From Urechis unicinctus (taxonomy: Eukaryota > Annelida > Polychaeta > Xenopneusta > Urechidae): 64,000 bases of DNA. Shown here one piece after another: positions 11,026-23,269 of this stretch. Within the stretch, counting starts at the first letter, position 1; the number at the start of each line of letters is the position of its first letter. A program made the position numbers and the translations under genes. Below the pieces are notes generated by a model. That model saw only the letters and a program-made list of their open reading frames with translations, ran no database searches and was not told where the DNA came from. Location: assembly GCA_034190875.2 (NCBI GenBank), contig CM067343.1, forward strand, positions 64,873,476 to 64,937,475. Direction: 5' to 3'.

Positions 11026-14000
11026 ATACGAATGCGACCTTTTTGATACAATCGACCTACTTTTTGGCACACAGTCACATCTTGGCACACGATGTGAGTG
11101 CCAAAATAGTCAAGAGCTTTTTGAGTGCTTTGTTCTGCAATTTTTTATTAGAATTGATGTTACCTTGTTGATTATATCCATTCACGTTTATCCATTGCAA
11201 GGTTTTGATCCCTGCATCGCGCAGATGTTAGTTAGGGACGTTTGAAAAATGTTATATATTGGACTGACGACCATTTTGGTACTCTGCATTTAACAGCTTG
11301 TTTCTCATTATTATCCGATATATCATAATCCCAACTTCTGATATATTGCTTAGAATTACTTCCTTCACAAATATATTCTATCCACGTGACGTTCGATAGG
11401 GGGAATAAAAAATATATATATTTGGTTTCGACGTTTTCCAATGAGCTAGAGACAGATATATTCACCCGGACAAACCAAAATGCTTCTGCTGGTCGGATAA
11501 TTCGTATGGCATCTCATGCTTTGAGATGAAGTTGCGTTGCTGGCCGAAAATATCTTATGATTTGGTAAGCAACAACTACAACTCTTGAATATATTATGGC
11601 GTTATTTAAGACGCTTATACCCAAGCAACCAGATTATTGCGAGAAAATCTATATAGTGTCGCTAAAGTGACTCGACAACCTGGGTTCTCAGCCTGGGTTT
11701 TCAAATATCGCCTAATGCGACATTTTGTCGTTGATCTAAATTATGACAACGCTGGTGCGATAGATTGGATATATTGTGAAGTATACTCAATCTGACGTAT
11801 AAATGGAATCTGGTCAATGTTTGAGGTACTTTACGTTAGCTATGTGGAGTCAAGCCGGGCTTGGCGAGTCTCTTCGCCAAGTTCTGTTGGTTAGTCGCGT
11901 TTGTCATAATGTATGTATGTATGTATGTAAACAATTTTTTGATCCGCGATACGGTTCGTCGTCTTTTTTTTCAATCGTTAGGCGTCAATAATGCGCAAAA
12001 CCGAGAGGTTTTGTTTTGACCTTGATCTGAAACTAATGTCAAGGTCATCGAATAAGTGAAAAACTAGTACCTCGAATAACTCCATTAATAATGGTCGGAT
12101 TGTTACAAAATTTACATCATTGTGTCGCTCATTCTAACTGCAAACCTCTGCTTAAATAAATGTAGGCATCGAACCATCATTTTTCTTAAGCGCCCCAGCC
12201 CCAGATAGTTCAGATTTTGCTAAAGGTGTCTCTGTGAAAACCTTATGTGAAAAAAACACCTATATGATCATGGTACACCCTACCCCTTAGATATGTACAA
12301 CGAAATATGACAATTTCAGCTCAAAAATCATTTCTGTATCAGTTACTGATTAGTCATGGATGCGCCATATATGGTATAAAATGGGAAGTATAAGTGATAG
12401 TATTATTGATTTCATAGAATCCACGAATATTTGCACACTTATTCATAACGCCCCTAAATGCTAATCTTGGGAAACAGCCACTCACTAAAAGCCATTGATT
12501 TCACATAACCACCAGCAGCGTTATTTTGCTGTTCCCCACTCAAAAGCTGCTCTCGCGCTCTGAGTGACACGAGCGCCTATGCGCCCATCCAGTCTGCTAA
12601 GACCTCTGAACGATTCATATACGCCAAGACACCTCCGTATACTCTCGTGACCCAGTTAACTATAGCGCTGTATGTTCCTAAACCCTTTACGCATCCTACT
12701 CCAACGCGAGAATGCTCTTCTATCCTTACCCACCAGATGACCATCATCATACACCGTGGTACGGGATGGTGAGAAGAAGTGAGTTTCCCAAACAATGCAG
12801 GTCAAATAGTTCATTGGGATATTCCAATAAGCAGGGTTGATAGATTCAGCGGGATGACATTAAGTATTCTAAGCATGGCAGCAGTTTCTGTCACACACGC
12901 CAAATGGCTGTGAATCGTGTAAATGACTACAACAGTCCAATTGATTTTGGAAATAAGGTTAATTCCATATCTACTAACTTAAAAAAACGTGACCTACTCA
13001 GACTCGCCAACCCTTGACAAAGTCGCAATATGAAATCTCCCAAGGACGCGAATCGTTGCCAGACGCCGAAACTATATGGCGTTGAGAGATTTCTCTGGGA
13101 AAATAAGCTGAATACATGGTGACTTTAAATTAACCGTACCATTTTATTATTGGTCCCACATGATATTGAAAATATGCAGAAGATTTTATAATAATTTCCC
13201 GTATAACACTTGTAAAATAATTCAATAACCCCGGGTTCCTCCATGGAACTCACGTAGTCTACACATGCGTTCTTATTCTCAATGACCCCACCTTGTTTAC
13301 TTTCTGTATGGTCATGTGACCAAAATAATCAAGTGTGACCGTAAAAGTCAAGTAATTTCTTGACAAATACAAATATACATTATTCACACAGTATTCAACA
13401 CTGTTGGATCATTGAATACCATATAATAACAAAACACTTGATATAAAAACCCATTCGTACAATCGAAGCTACCAAATTCACATGATAATCTGGTTCCGAA
13501 CTTTGACCCCAGATGAACGACAGATCGGCGAAATATAAAGCGCAAAACTAGTACACTTACCAAAGTCAAGTCACATAAAATTGCCAATCCGACAAATAAT
13601 GATCATTAAAAATAAATTTAACTTATTTTATTACAGCCCTGGTTAAGAATGATACGATTGTTACAGTATTACGGCTAATAATGACATTTCATGAATTACG
13701 AAACTCGTAAACAATAACTCTACGTTAGACTGCTTCCTCGTGACTTCGCAGAAAGCATAGAAATTTGTTGTTAAATACGGATTTCCCAAAAAATATATTC
13801 GGACATGGACGGAAAAGTAGCTGTGTCGGTAAAATAATATACTATTTCTATTACTGCGTGTTCTGTATTACATAATCCGCGTTTTACCCCTACCCTAACA
13901 GAATTTATATCCATGACCCAATTCCCTCCACGGAACGATTGCGATCAGCTGTTCCACAATTTAGGCATTAGCAGTAGCCCAACACTCAACAGACCAACAG

Positions 14001-14520
14001 TCGATCGGGAACTCCCTTGTTGAGCGCAAGCTCCACTTGGTTCGTAAGAACTAGTTAGCAGCTTTCGTTTTAATACTTTTGGATGGTTCTGTTAAGTTGA
14101 AAAACAAATTGTTGTTTGATAGACTTGTTTTGCTATAATATTTATAGCTAAGACGGTTCGGTGATATGTAAATGCAAAGAGAACTTGACTATGAAACATC
14201 AACTTAACAATTTTAAAAATTAATGGATGCCCTTCACTCCATTCACTAGGCTTCAGCCATGAAGATAGATATGATGTTATATGGACATGATGGTAAGACA
14301 TAACCATAATGTGTATGGTACTGCGCTGTTTGGCAAGTTGTGATTGAAGAGACTAATGTTGCAGCACCATTGATGGTTTTATATACCAGTGGCTGCTTAT
14401 CCACCCTCAAAGGTCAAAGGGTCCTCAGATTGCAATTATAATCAATATGGAAGAAATTCTATTCTGAACCAACCAGATATGTATATTTCCACAATTCTAC
14501 CCATATATGTTTCATTAATA
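11026..14520. other. Unique spacer, no gene recognised
   Basis: The longest open frames are below 80 codons and resemble nothing I know. There is an (ATGT)5 tract at 11,909-11,928 and a short inverted AAGGTCA-type pair near 12,018-12,052 (GACCTTGA and TCAAGGTC). A 72-codon minus-strand frame at 12,577-12,795 has ordinary protein-like composition but no recognised motif or splice context. There is no counterpart in copy B. Confidence 0.5.
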
Positions 14521-14925
14521 TAGGTACCTATTTCAGATGTTAGCTTGGGAACCTATCAGAGACCACTGCCTGAATTGACCATAACTAAAGTGGGCGTGTA
14601 CTTGGCACAAATGGATTGCCTTGACAGTCGGTTTGTTTGGTTTGGTTATATCGAGAGACATTATATGATGAAGTATTTTTCAATTTTGTACCACAACCAT
14701 ACCAACATTTTTGGAAGATGGTCCGATTGTCATCAAATGATCAATTAAATGGTTCAATATGCAGGTCACATGCTTATGAACAAATGTGAAGCAATGGCAG
14801 AAATATGCAGTGATGCAAACATTGCTTCTCATTGTTTACATCTGAATTAATGCATAGTCTGTAATGTGTCAATTATATTAATTTTGCGATGCATATTGTA
14901 AAATGTATGTGCTTTTGTTTATTAG

Positions 14926-15089
14926 ATACTGAACCAGCAGCCCAAGCAAGTACCAGTTATGCCACAAGTCTGCATAGAACAACAAGCCCTGTAGACCCCA
15001 GACCTAAAGACTCCAACAAAAACAACTTGATTTCTAGTGACTCGGAGTCAGATCAGGATGTCTCAGCCGAACATGCATCACAGATACAA
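14926..15089 (+). CDS. Putative internal coding exon, Ser/Asp/Gln-rich
   Basis: The segment is bounded by a pyrimidine-rich acceptor ending TTTATTAG (to 14,925) and a consensus donor GTGAGT (from 15,090). Only one frame is open across it. It enters after the first base of a codon and leaves at a codon boundary, giving about 54 residues. The peptide is polar and low in complexity, with a Ser/Asp/Glu stretch (SSDSESDQD) and no recognised domain, which suggests a disordered linker of a larger protein. Its base composition is visibly richer in C and G than the flanks. Possible partners are weak: an acceptor TATTTCAG at 14,536 opens a 32-residue frame without a good donor, and an acceptor TTTCAG at 16,104 opens a 20-residue frame in the right phase, with a CHSC motif, ending at a stop near 16,166. 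No promoter or poly(A) site was identified. It could be chance or a relic. Confidence 0.4.
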
Positions 15090-16169
15090 GTGAGTATTTT
15101 TTATTTCTCTGTGATCTGTTAACTAGTGACAAGGTATAAACCAAAGAAAGGCTTCTTTGCATTATAAATGAATTTTAGTTAAGTGACCTTCATATAAAAG
15201 GCACTATCCACTGCATGGTCTATAAAGGCCTGTGCTATATTATGAAAGTCTATACAAGTCTGCTATAAACTAATAGCGAAATATGAAAACAATATACCAA
15301 TGCACATGCAGAGCTTCTAATGGGATACAAGGCAGACCCAAGCTCTACAACTTGCCTTCAGAAGTTATATTCAGATCCCCAGTCTAAGGAAACTACTCCC
15401 ATTTATGGTATATATACTTCAGAATATACTGTATTAATCAGGATAAATTAGACAGACAGATCATTCCCAGTATCTCTTTTATGGTAGATGTCATGTATTA
15501 CATACAATTGTTGCACAATTGTGATATATGCTGAATTGTTATTTAAGCTTGTAGATAATCCATGCACTGCCATGTGATGTTTCATGATAAAGTAACTTTA
15601 TCTGATGCTTAATCAGTAAGTTATATCTTCTATTCTCAGCATTACACTACAGATAGATTATAACAAAAGTAGTAGTTACACTGACTCAATGTACAATCTG
15701 TGTAGCTCTCAAATAATCTCTCTTATTGTTCTGTGCATCTTTCTGAAGATGTCGGGCAATCTAAAACCTGCTGTGGTGCAGCAATCTTGTGTTCAACAGC
15801 AATTTAGTCTGTAAAACATTTATGGTCACCATCTTATACAGAATGCATGTGACACTATTCATTTGACACCACCCTCACACACAACCTCACTTTGACACCT
15901 GGAGTTGTTCTACACTATTCATTCAGACAAATGGTAGGTTATAGTTGTACCAGCAAGGAAAACTACCTAACATTTTGTGGGATGACCCATCAATCTGAAC
16001 CACACATCTCTTGCCTCCAGATTTGGTTGGATAATAGAACTGTTATCTCTGGATTAGTGGTGCCAAATAATTTGCCTAATATGTGAACATGTTGATTGTT
16101 TCAGGGAAGAAAGAAGTTCTTATGTCACAGCTGCCAATGGGACCTTCCCTACTTGGAAAAAAAATGAAT
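15090..16169. other. Spacer or possible intron
   Basis: Nothing is recognised beyond the splice-like sites described for the 14.9-kb exon. If that exon is real, this could be its downstream intron and a short terminal exon. Confidence 0.3.
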
Positions 16170-16325
16170 GAGCAGCTCAAGTTCCAATGGGCCTTGCACC
16201 ATCTCTTAATTATGTTTGAAATGTCATTACCTATGCATAATTGTAATGAGCAGTGCTGGTTCCAAATGGATGTGCCACAAACTCTTAATTATGCTTGAAA
16301 TGTCAATAAACATGCATAATTGTCA
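16170..16325 (+). repeat. 78-bp diverged tandem duplication
   Basis: The unit starting at 16,170 ('gagcagctcaagttcca') recurs at 16,248 ('gagcagtgctggttcca'), with similarity running to about 16,325. The period is divisible by three, so it helps keep short plus-strand frames open across it. A partial third copy may lie just upstream (16,128-16,145). Confidence 0.7.
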
Positions 16326-16888
16326 TACAAGTGACCTTTTTAATCACTATATAGTTTATAGACAATATTACACATGCCCAGTTAATGATGCATTAATATT
16401 TCATATTAGCTTTTGACACTAAAAAACGATTTTTAAACTGTTTACCCATGGCCTCAATGTTATAATTATGTTTACCAGTGGCCTTACTTGTTCCATAGCC
16501 GTGATATTAATGTTGTGTTACCTGCATTTCAAATCCAACCCCTTTAAACAAATTATGGCCATATGAAACCTGTTCCCTAGGGAGAACTATGAATGTATTA
16601 CTATAACAGATGATATAATCAGAAATAATAGAGATAACATAGCGGTAGTACGATTATCATTAAGTTATTTGTGTATATTTCTATGAACTAGAGCAAAAAA
16701 GCATCCTTGTCTGTGAGCTAAACTGGATGATTAAGCGTTATAATGAACCACGGAGACGCCTCCATGGACAAACAAACAACCATATCGAGCTGAAGAGTGG
16801 GAGCCACAGGGATTTATATAAATAGTCAATTATCCCCAATCCTCCCAAGGAAACTGAAAGGAAGGCCGGTGCATACACACGCTTTACT
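16326..16888. other. Spacer, no gene recognised
   Basis: No coding or RNA signal is seen. It may include the unplaced end of the DIRS-type relic that lies to the right. Confidence 0.4.
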
Positions 16889-17036
16889 GGGCTTAAGGAA
16901 GTCCAAAACCCCGTTTAGCAGAGCTGGGGCAAACATTAAATGGCATAACAACATTAAGAATTGGGCTTGAGGAAGTCCAAGAACCCCGCTGCGAAGAGCT
17001 GGGGCAAACATTTAGTGGCATAACAACATTAAGAAC
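16889..17036. repeat. 74-bp tandem duplication next to the DIRS relic
   Basis: Two units begin with 'gggctt' at 16,889 and 16,963. They share 'ggaagtccaa', 'gagctggggcaaacatt' and 'ggcataacaacattaagaa'. The pair lies downstream of the minus-strand pol relic and may belong to its 3' region. Confidence 0.85.
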
Positions 17037-17257
17037 ACTAGCAGGGTGAACAAGCAATATCGAAACAGATTACGTATGAATATGCAAAAGCGATGAAGAT
17101 AAATGGAAGATGGCCTGGAAGGCCGCCAGGGAAGACCGGCCAAGGGAGGAGAAGAAGTAGAGAGAAGAAGAAAGGGTAAAGGCGAGGGTAAGGGCAATAT
17201 GATAGGCGTTAATACGTAACAATGTTTTTTGTTGAAGAGGGAATTATCTGATCAGTA

Positions 17258-18870
17258 TTAAGGCAACAAAGTGTGATCCATTGCTTGAGCGACGGATAGG
17301 CGCTGCCGATGAGTGAACGACAGACAGCGCCGGCAGCAGTCGGAGCGCCAGCTACCATGCGGTTGGAGCAGGTCGGGAGAGAATATGTCATTGTTAACTT
17401 TGAACTCCTGTGTGCCGACGGAAGTGGTTAGCCGATGGAACCCGAATTGATGGTAAGGCGACAAGTGCCACCTGCCAAGATGGTCTGCCAGTTTATTACG
17501 TATCCCGCAGATCCAAGAGGCGCGAACAGAGCAGCCGTGTGTTGCCTCTACAAACCACAACTCTCCCGGCAAATGCTGTATGTAAGGTGACCTTTGACAA
17601 CCAGAGTTCAAAGCGTGCACTGCTATGACAATGCGTTGATGCTCAAATAAAGGCCCCCTATAGCTTAGCGCACACAGCGAGAGCCTAGAGTTCCAACGAG
17701 CCGATGTCCAACTTCTGATCTAAGATGTGAACCGGGTAGGGGGTGTCAACCGTCCGAAGACATGCTCGTCGGAAGCTCCCCACCGAGGCAGTTAAATTAA
17801 ACTGCAGGCGTTGTAAGTTTCGACAAAATTGAACCACAAATAAATGTCTAACTTGAACTCGGATCAAGTTTGAAGCGGCGTCCAGGCTTGATGACTTTGG
17901 CTAGGTGCATGAGCACTCCTAGGAGAGATAGTAGCGACCGGAGAGAACAACAGCTTTTATCCAGCCATGAAAGTAACTCCTGTTTAGCTGATGCAGACCT
18001 AGAGTGCCTCTCAGGAGCCTGTGTAGGCTGTGGTATGCGAAAGAGGCATTTGAAGCGCCGTGACATGAGCCGAAGTCGTCCAATTAGTTAATTGCTGTAA
18101 ATCCGTACATTTGTTTGTACAGAAAAACTGCAGCGGAGGACATGCGTTGACAGTTTAGTGCAGCAGAGCGAATACCACAAGGAAACACTATCACTATATA
18201 TATCTCGCCGCGCCAGTGCAAGGCCGTGTGTGCGATGTCCCTTAAATCCAAGTACATCTGTCTGTATGTCCTGGACAGGTCGCACTTAAACAACATCGAA
18301 CCAGCTCCGTGTTGTAAAACAAGATCAATGAGATCGTCCGCTGAGGGGTAGCGGAGATCGAAATGAGTCCCTAAGTAGCTGTCGATAGGAATGCCGTGAT
18401 TGACGGAGCACGAGTGTGGGAAGCTGAGATGAGAATTATTCTGTGGGCAGTGGAACCTTTGTTCTCCACAGACATTAAAGGTGAAACAGTTAGAGGCGAA
18501 GCTAAAGGATTCTTGGGAAAAGGACCGATAATTACTCCCGTTTCGATCTCCGTCGCAATATACGAGTCAATGTGAGATGCGAATTTGAGGGCTGATTGAT
18601 GATTCGTGAGTGGCGCGCATGGAGGCTGTGAGCGAACGTAGTTGATGGGAAAGCCGTATTTGAGTAATTCGCATAGCATTAAGTCGCTGAAGTTGTAATG
18701 ATGTAGCAGGAGGAACCAAATGTCTATGTGTAGTTTGGAAGGCGCTGGTATCTTGGCTTGTGCGTGATAAGGATGGCTGCTAGAAGATATTGCGCTATGA
18801 CAAGCAAGTATTGCCTCTGTGTAAGCGAGAGGTGCGGGTGGCGGCCACGAGAAAGCCGACCCCTCCTGTC
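17258..18870 (-). pseudogene. DIRS-type retrotransposon pol relic (RT and RNase H)
   Basis: Minus-strand frames read in order through a reverse transcriptase and RNase H. N-terminal RT is at about 18,870-18,395: 'KYGFPINYV', 'NHQSALKF' and 'GPFPKNPLASPL' match the family pattern before the fingers. A frameshift near 18,400 leads to 'NHGIPIDSYLG', then 'FKCDLSRTYRQ' (first catalytic Asp) and 'FPCGIRSAAL'. The catalytic Y-x-D-D box is broken: the tyrosine codon is a stop (18,084-18,086), followed by LDDFG at 18,069-18,083. Downstream, 'LLGVLMHLAKVIKPGRRF' (about 17,870-17,930) and, after more frame changes, 'AVHALNSG' and 'GIRNKLADHLGRWHLSP' (17,258-17,640) match DIRS RNase H. The expected CDN segment before 'AVHALNSG' seems to be deleted. 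No tyrosine recombinase or methylase frame is seen beyond it, so the element is broken and truncated. The family call rests on recognised motifs. Confidence 0.82.
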
Positions 18871-19234
18871 AAGTTCATATTAAGACTCTCGACACATATT
18901 GCGCATTCCATCCCACGAGTTACTGTATAAGTTCCAGTTTCACAGTGTGCGTATCTCGGTGTAGATATATCTTTTCATGTGCCTGACCCGTCACTCGAAA
19001 GCGCCAGACATTTCGAGCTTTTGCTCCTCCATGTTTGAATTACGTTGGATAGTACTTCTTTCAATATGAAATAAATGAATTGTCGTTAATTAAAAAGTGC
19101 ATTACCATTTAACTGCACGTTAATTCTATCGCTTATTATCATTTCAAATTAAGATTCCCCGTCATACAGACAGGGATGAAAGACATAACCCATGGCATAG
19201 ATGCAAACAACAAGTTCACAACACTGTCACATAA
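18871..19234. other. Spacer between DIRS relic and minisatellite
   Basis: Nothing coding is recognised. It could hold the 5' end or gag of the DIRS-type element, but no motif supports this. Confidence 0.4.
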
Positions 19235-19467
19235 TGGTTTTTGTTGTGTCTCAAAGCGTTTGGGTTTCTGTTATGTGCCAAAATAGAAGGTTTTTTTGTG
19301 ATGTCCCAAACTGGTTGGCTTTTGGTTATGTCCCAAAATATTTGGTTTTTTGTGATGGCCCAAAATAGTCGGATTTTTTTGGTATGTCCCAAAATAGTTG
19401 GTTTTTTGCTATGTTCCAAAATAGTTGGTTTTTTACATGTCCCTAATACCCAAACTATTTTGGAACA
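19235..19467. repeat. 30-bp minisatellite with a terminal inverted unit
   Basis: About seven imperfect units of the type 'atgtcccaaaatagttgg' plus a T-run occur to about 19,445. A further unit at 19,453-19,467 is inverted: TGTTCCAAAATAGTT (19,412-19,426) has its exact reverse complement there, so the end can fold into a 15-bp hairpin. A partial direct unit returns at 19,607-19,650. Because the period is near 30 bp, frames stay open on both strands (89 and 108 codons). These are repeat-made and not evidence of a protein. Confidence 0.88.
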
Positions 19468-19660
19468 CCCATTTTGGTACACAAAATATATAAGTTTAAT
19501 AAAACAATGAAAATCCAAGATAAGTTTACGAAACCGAAACAAGTTACCGAGAGACCAACAGAAAACAAGAAATAATCATCATATTGACTCTATGTTTTTG
19601 TCGCCTCCAATGTCCCAAAATGGTTGGTTTTTTTGCTAAATGTCCAAAATCGTCGCATTC

Positions 19661-19680
19661 GTATGTATATATATACATAC

Positions 19681-19726
<46 letters not shown>

Positions 19727-19772
19727 ATATATATATAGATAGATAGATACATATATATATATATATATATAT

Positions 19773-19803
<31 letters not shown>

Positions 19804-19979
19804 CGATGATGTATATATATCTCTATATAGATATATATATATATATATATATATATATCTATATATATATATCTCTATATCTCTCTATCTCTAGATCTCT
19901 AGATATATATCTCTCTCTCTCTATCTATCTATATATCTCTATATCTCTATATATATATCTCTCTATATATCTATATATA

Positions 19980-20011
<32 letters not shown>
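19661..20011. repeat. Compound TA / TATC / TCTC microsatellite
   Basis: An array of about 350 bp. Pure (TA)n alternates with 'gatagatagatac', 'tatctctatatc' and 'ctctctctct' segments. Confidence 0.97.
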
Positions 20012-20014
<3 letters not shown>

Positions 20015-20525
20015 CCCGACATAGCACTGGATGGATGGATATCAATAGAATTATTACTTTATATTCTTCTATGCAGCCTTGAAATTCACATTTATTATCA
20101 TATTGATCATCACGCTATCGCGTCGTCAAACACCCATGTCATTACGTTCACTGCAATATTACGACTTGGGATGGTGCCATGTTTGACTAACAATCTTTTT
20201 CAAATAGTGGATCTAATTTGTACGGGTAACGATTATTATTTTTTGTCAAGGGCAGTTTCTCATGTGCGTAACCCTTGCTGTGATCAACCGACCGTTATCA
20301 CCCGGATGATAACAAGTTACAACTTACCTGCCGCTTATTGCCATTGTGCGGCGAGAAACACGTCCCAGAGCGGCTACTCTTCCATTCAGCATTGAGCAAC
20401 AGGATGAAGCAAAACGTATCACATCTGAGTCGATAACGTTCGTGAATAGATACGGGGAAGTTGCGTTTACCTTCATACGGTTCGGCAGAGCCAGACCCAT
20501 GCCTTAAGCACCAGGCAAACACATG

Positions 20526-20945
20526 TTATATTGAAGAGCTTGATTGAGATCGTCGACATGCAATAAACAATAGACAATTGAAACTATCGCTTAGCCGTAT
20601 TGATGAAACACAAGTAGGTCGAGCAATGTCCATAACAAGCCAAGCAGGCCTTTCCAGACTCCAATGACATTCCATCACGTCGGTTGCGGGAATGCTGCAT
20701 AGCCATATTGGAGTGATTCCACTGCTGCAGGATTTATAATTCATACAACAGTATAATGAGACTACCCCTTTGAAGTGATAAAGTATGGGGATTAATACAA
20801 ACAATCGGCGAGGACCATTATCGTTTATTGTCATCTTGTAGCATTGCCTCCACAGGCATTTATTAATAGAGCATAAGGCTGTATCGCTGAGATAGCGCGC
20901 TAGTAAGAGCTTGGTAATGGGACCTGCAATCACCATATAGTACAC
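20526..20945 (-). other. 139-codon open frame, unrecognised
   Basis: This is the longest frame in the duplicated blocks that is not made by a simple repeat. It has no recognised motif, no convincing membrane segment and no splice context. Most of it lies in DNA missing from copy B, so conservation cannot be tested here. A frame this long is only mildly unexpected by chance in 64 kb at this composition. It is reported for completeness and not called a gene. Confidence 0.12.
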
Positions 20946-23269
20946 ATGTTATGGCAATGGAGGAGCACCTATAAATAAATAGCTTGTCGCACCATCCATC
21001 AAGCCTGACATACGCATGATCGGACTAGACTGATATTGAAATAAACCTTGACATCAAGCACGTCATTGTTCAGTGCCCCGGGTTTGGAGAAAGAGAAGAG
21101 ATTTTATTTGTTAGTTGGATTTCTCGACAATGAAATGAGTTATATCCTTATGTTCTCTGTCTTCATCATTCCAACTCCATCAACACCAGAATAGTTTTTC
21201 TATGACCCCTGCTATCGCCCACATAAATTTGTAAACATCGGATGTATGAATATATGTAAATATGTGTTACAACTATTCAATACGAAAATTATTCTTAAGC
21301 ATAACATTCGGTGATTGATTACCATCTCAAACACATGGTACAAAGTTTGCTGCAGACGCTAGGTTTGCCTGGGTGCTGGTGAAGTTGGCCGTTGCATTTA
21401 CTGTGATTTGCGGCTTGACTCCCACCTGACGGTTCAATATTAGAAAATCACCCGCGTAATAGACCCTTAAATCGTCTTCTCTTCTTGTTGATCCCTACAC
21501 ATCGCTGATATAGGAAGGGTTATATATCCTTATTAATTCACAGAATGCGCGTGACAATAACTGGCGCTTAGCATAACACATGATTTAAATGAATGGAAAG
21601 GCATATTGGTGATGAAGAAACAACCACTCACTGTGACTATGGGTTAAAACGTAAACCATCACAGACCACCATCCATCCATTAAAATAATATAATGCAGTG
21701 CCCACCACTGATATATAAGGTCTGTGGGAAATGTCTACACATGAGCATGTACTTCAGTCAGCTGCTACATAGTAAGTCCAGAAATGACCCAAGCAGGCTG
21801 TTCCAAATCATAAGCACACATTTGTGATCATGCACTGCACAGACCGAGCTTTTAGAAATAGTGTAAATTGTGGATGACCAAAATATTTCACAGTTTGACT
21901 TAATGTCATGTGCCCCTGATTTATCTGTCAGATGTCTGTTTGGTCGGCTCACAACACCGACAAACTGCAATCACAGGTGTTAACGGTGCAGCAACCATTG
22001 TATTATGCACCAAGGACATAACAAATGATGCTGAATGTGAGATTGTCTCCCCTAGCAAGAAAGTCATGGATGAAATCAGCGATGCAAGCAAAGAGCGGGA
22101 AAACCGTCTGAAGACATATGAAGGGCAATGTGTCCATTAGGAATACGGAAAACGTGGTTTTATCTATTGTGCGCATACAGAATTAAAACCATTTGACTTT
22201 CTCAGGATGTACATCGTCATCGGATGTAAATCATACAGTTTGTGCCAATGATTGCTACCACTTCGTAGAACAAGTCAGAACATCTGGGATTCAGAGTATG
22301 CAATTGAAATAAATAGGTTGGATTGCTTGTGTCGTTTATTCACACAAAGTACTAATCCATATGCTTTATTGCTACACATGCCATTCTAATAGCCAGCATC
22401 TGCGTTTATTAGACCGAACCATATGTTTGGCTACAACATGGACACCGCTAAACAAAATCACCTTCCCTCTTTCATTAAAGTTAATTGCTCATTGCTTTGC
22501 GGAATGACATAAATATAAATTGCATATTACATTGATATTGAGTTACTTGAACAGAGTAAGGCTTTAGTTAGTAATCCCCCATACACTCCATACATGATGC
22601 ACTCTTCTACCTAAAAACCTGATGACATAAGCAGGGCGTCATTTTTAGCATTGACAGTGTTGATAACTGAATTACAGCTCCTCGAATGGATCTCGATCCA
22701 GGCATAAATCTTTGCTCACAAGGGGCCTCTTCGAGTATGAAGATAAGCTCTTGTGCATATAAAATACACGCACACACAGAGAACAAATTGCATACCATTG
22801 ATTATTACAATATTAGTTGATATATTTAGTGCTTACAACTGTTTGCGTTGCATTGTCTGGCCAAAACTGGTGTAGCGGTTATTTCATTTGGCCAGTGACA
22901 GCCTCCTCAGTACGAACTCGGTGACTTAGTATTTGAAGTAAACGGACGCATCTTTCTCCCAAAAAAACAGACTTTATTATTGGAGAATTTAATCACGTTG
23001 TTTTCTACTGATTGCCAGCTGTACTTCGGTGAGTGTGCGTATTATACTCACTTTGCTCGCCTCCATAACAAATTATCCCTTAATCATCCTTATTTGACGT
23101 TGATGTCATGTGTACATCGCCAACGTACACGAGTGTCTTATGCATCTTCTGGTATTCAAATAAGCCAACTGAGTGAGAGCCTTCTTTATGTGATGAAATG
23201 CATTTATCTGTGCGAATATTCCTGGTGTAACGGAGCGTAAGATGACACTTTTCTATGTAGATAGAGTAC

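Noticed and set aside
12577..12795. 72-codon minus-strand frame with protein-like composition
   Set aside because: It is below chance length for the window, with no recognised motif and no splice or promoter context.
17258..18870. LTR-retrotransposon (Gypsy) origin of the pol relic
   Set aside because: No integrase, protease or LTR is seen. The segment after 'ADHLGRWHLSP' follows the DIRS RNase H tail rather than Gypsy.
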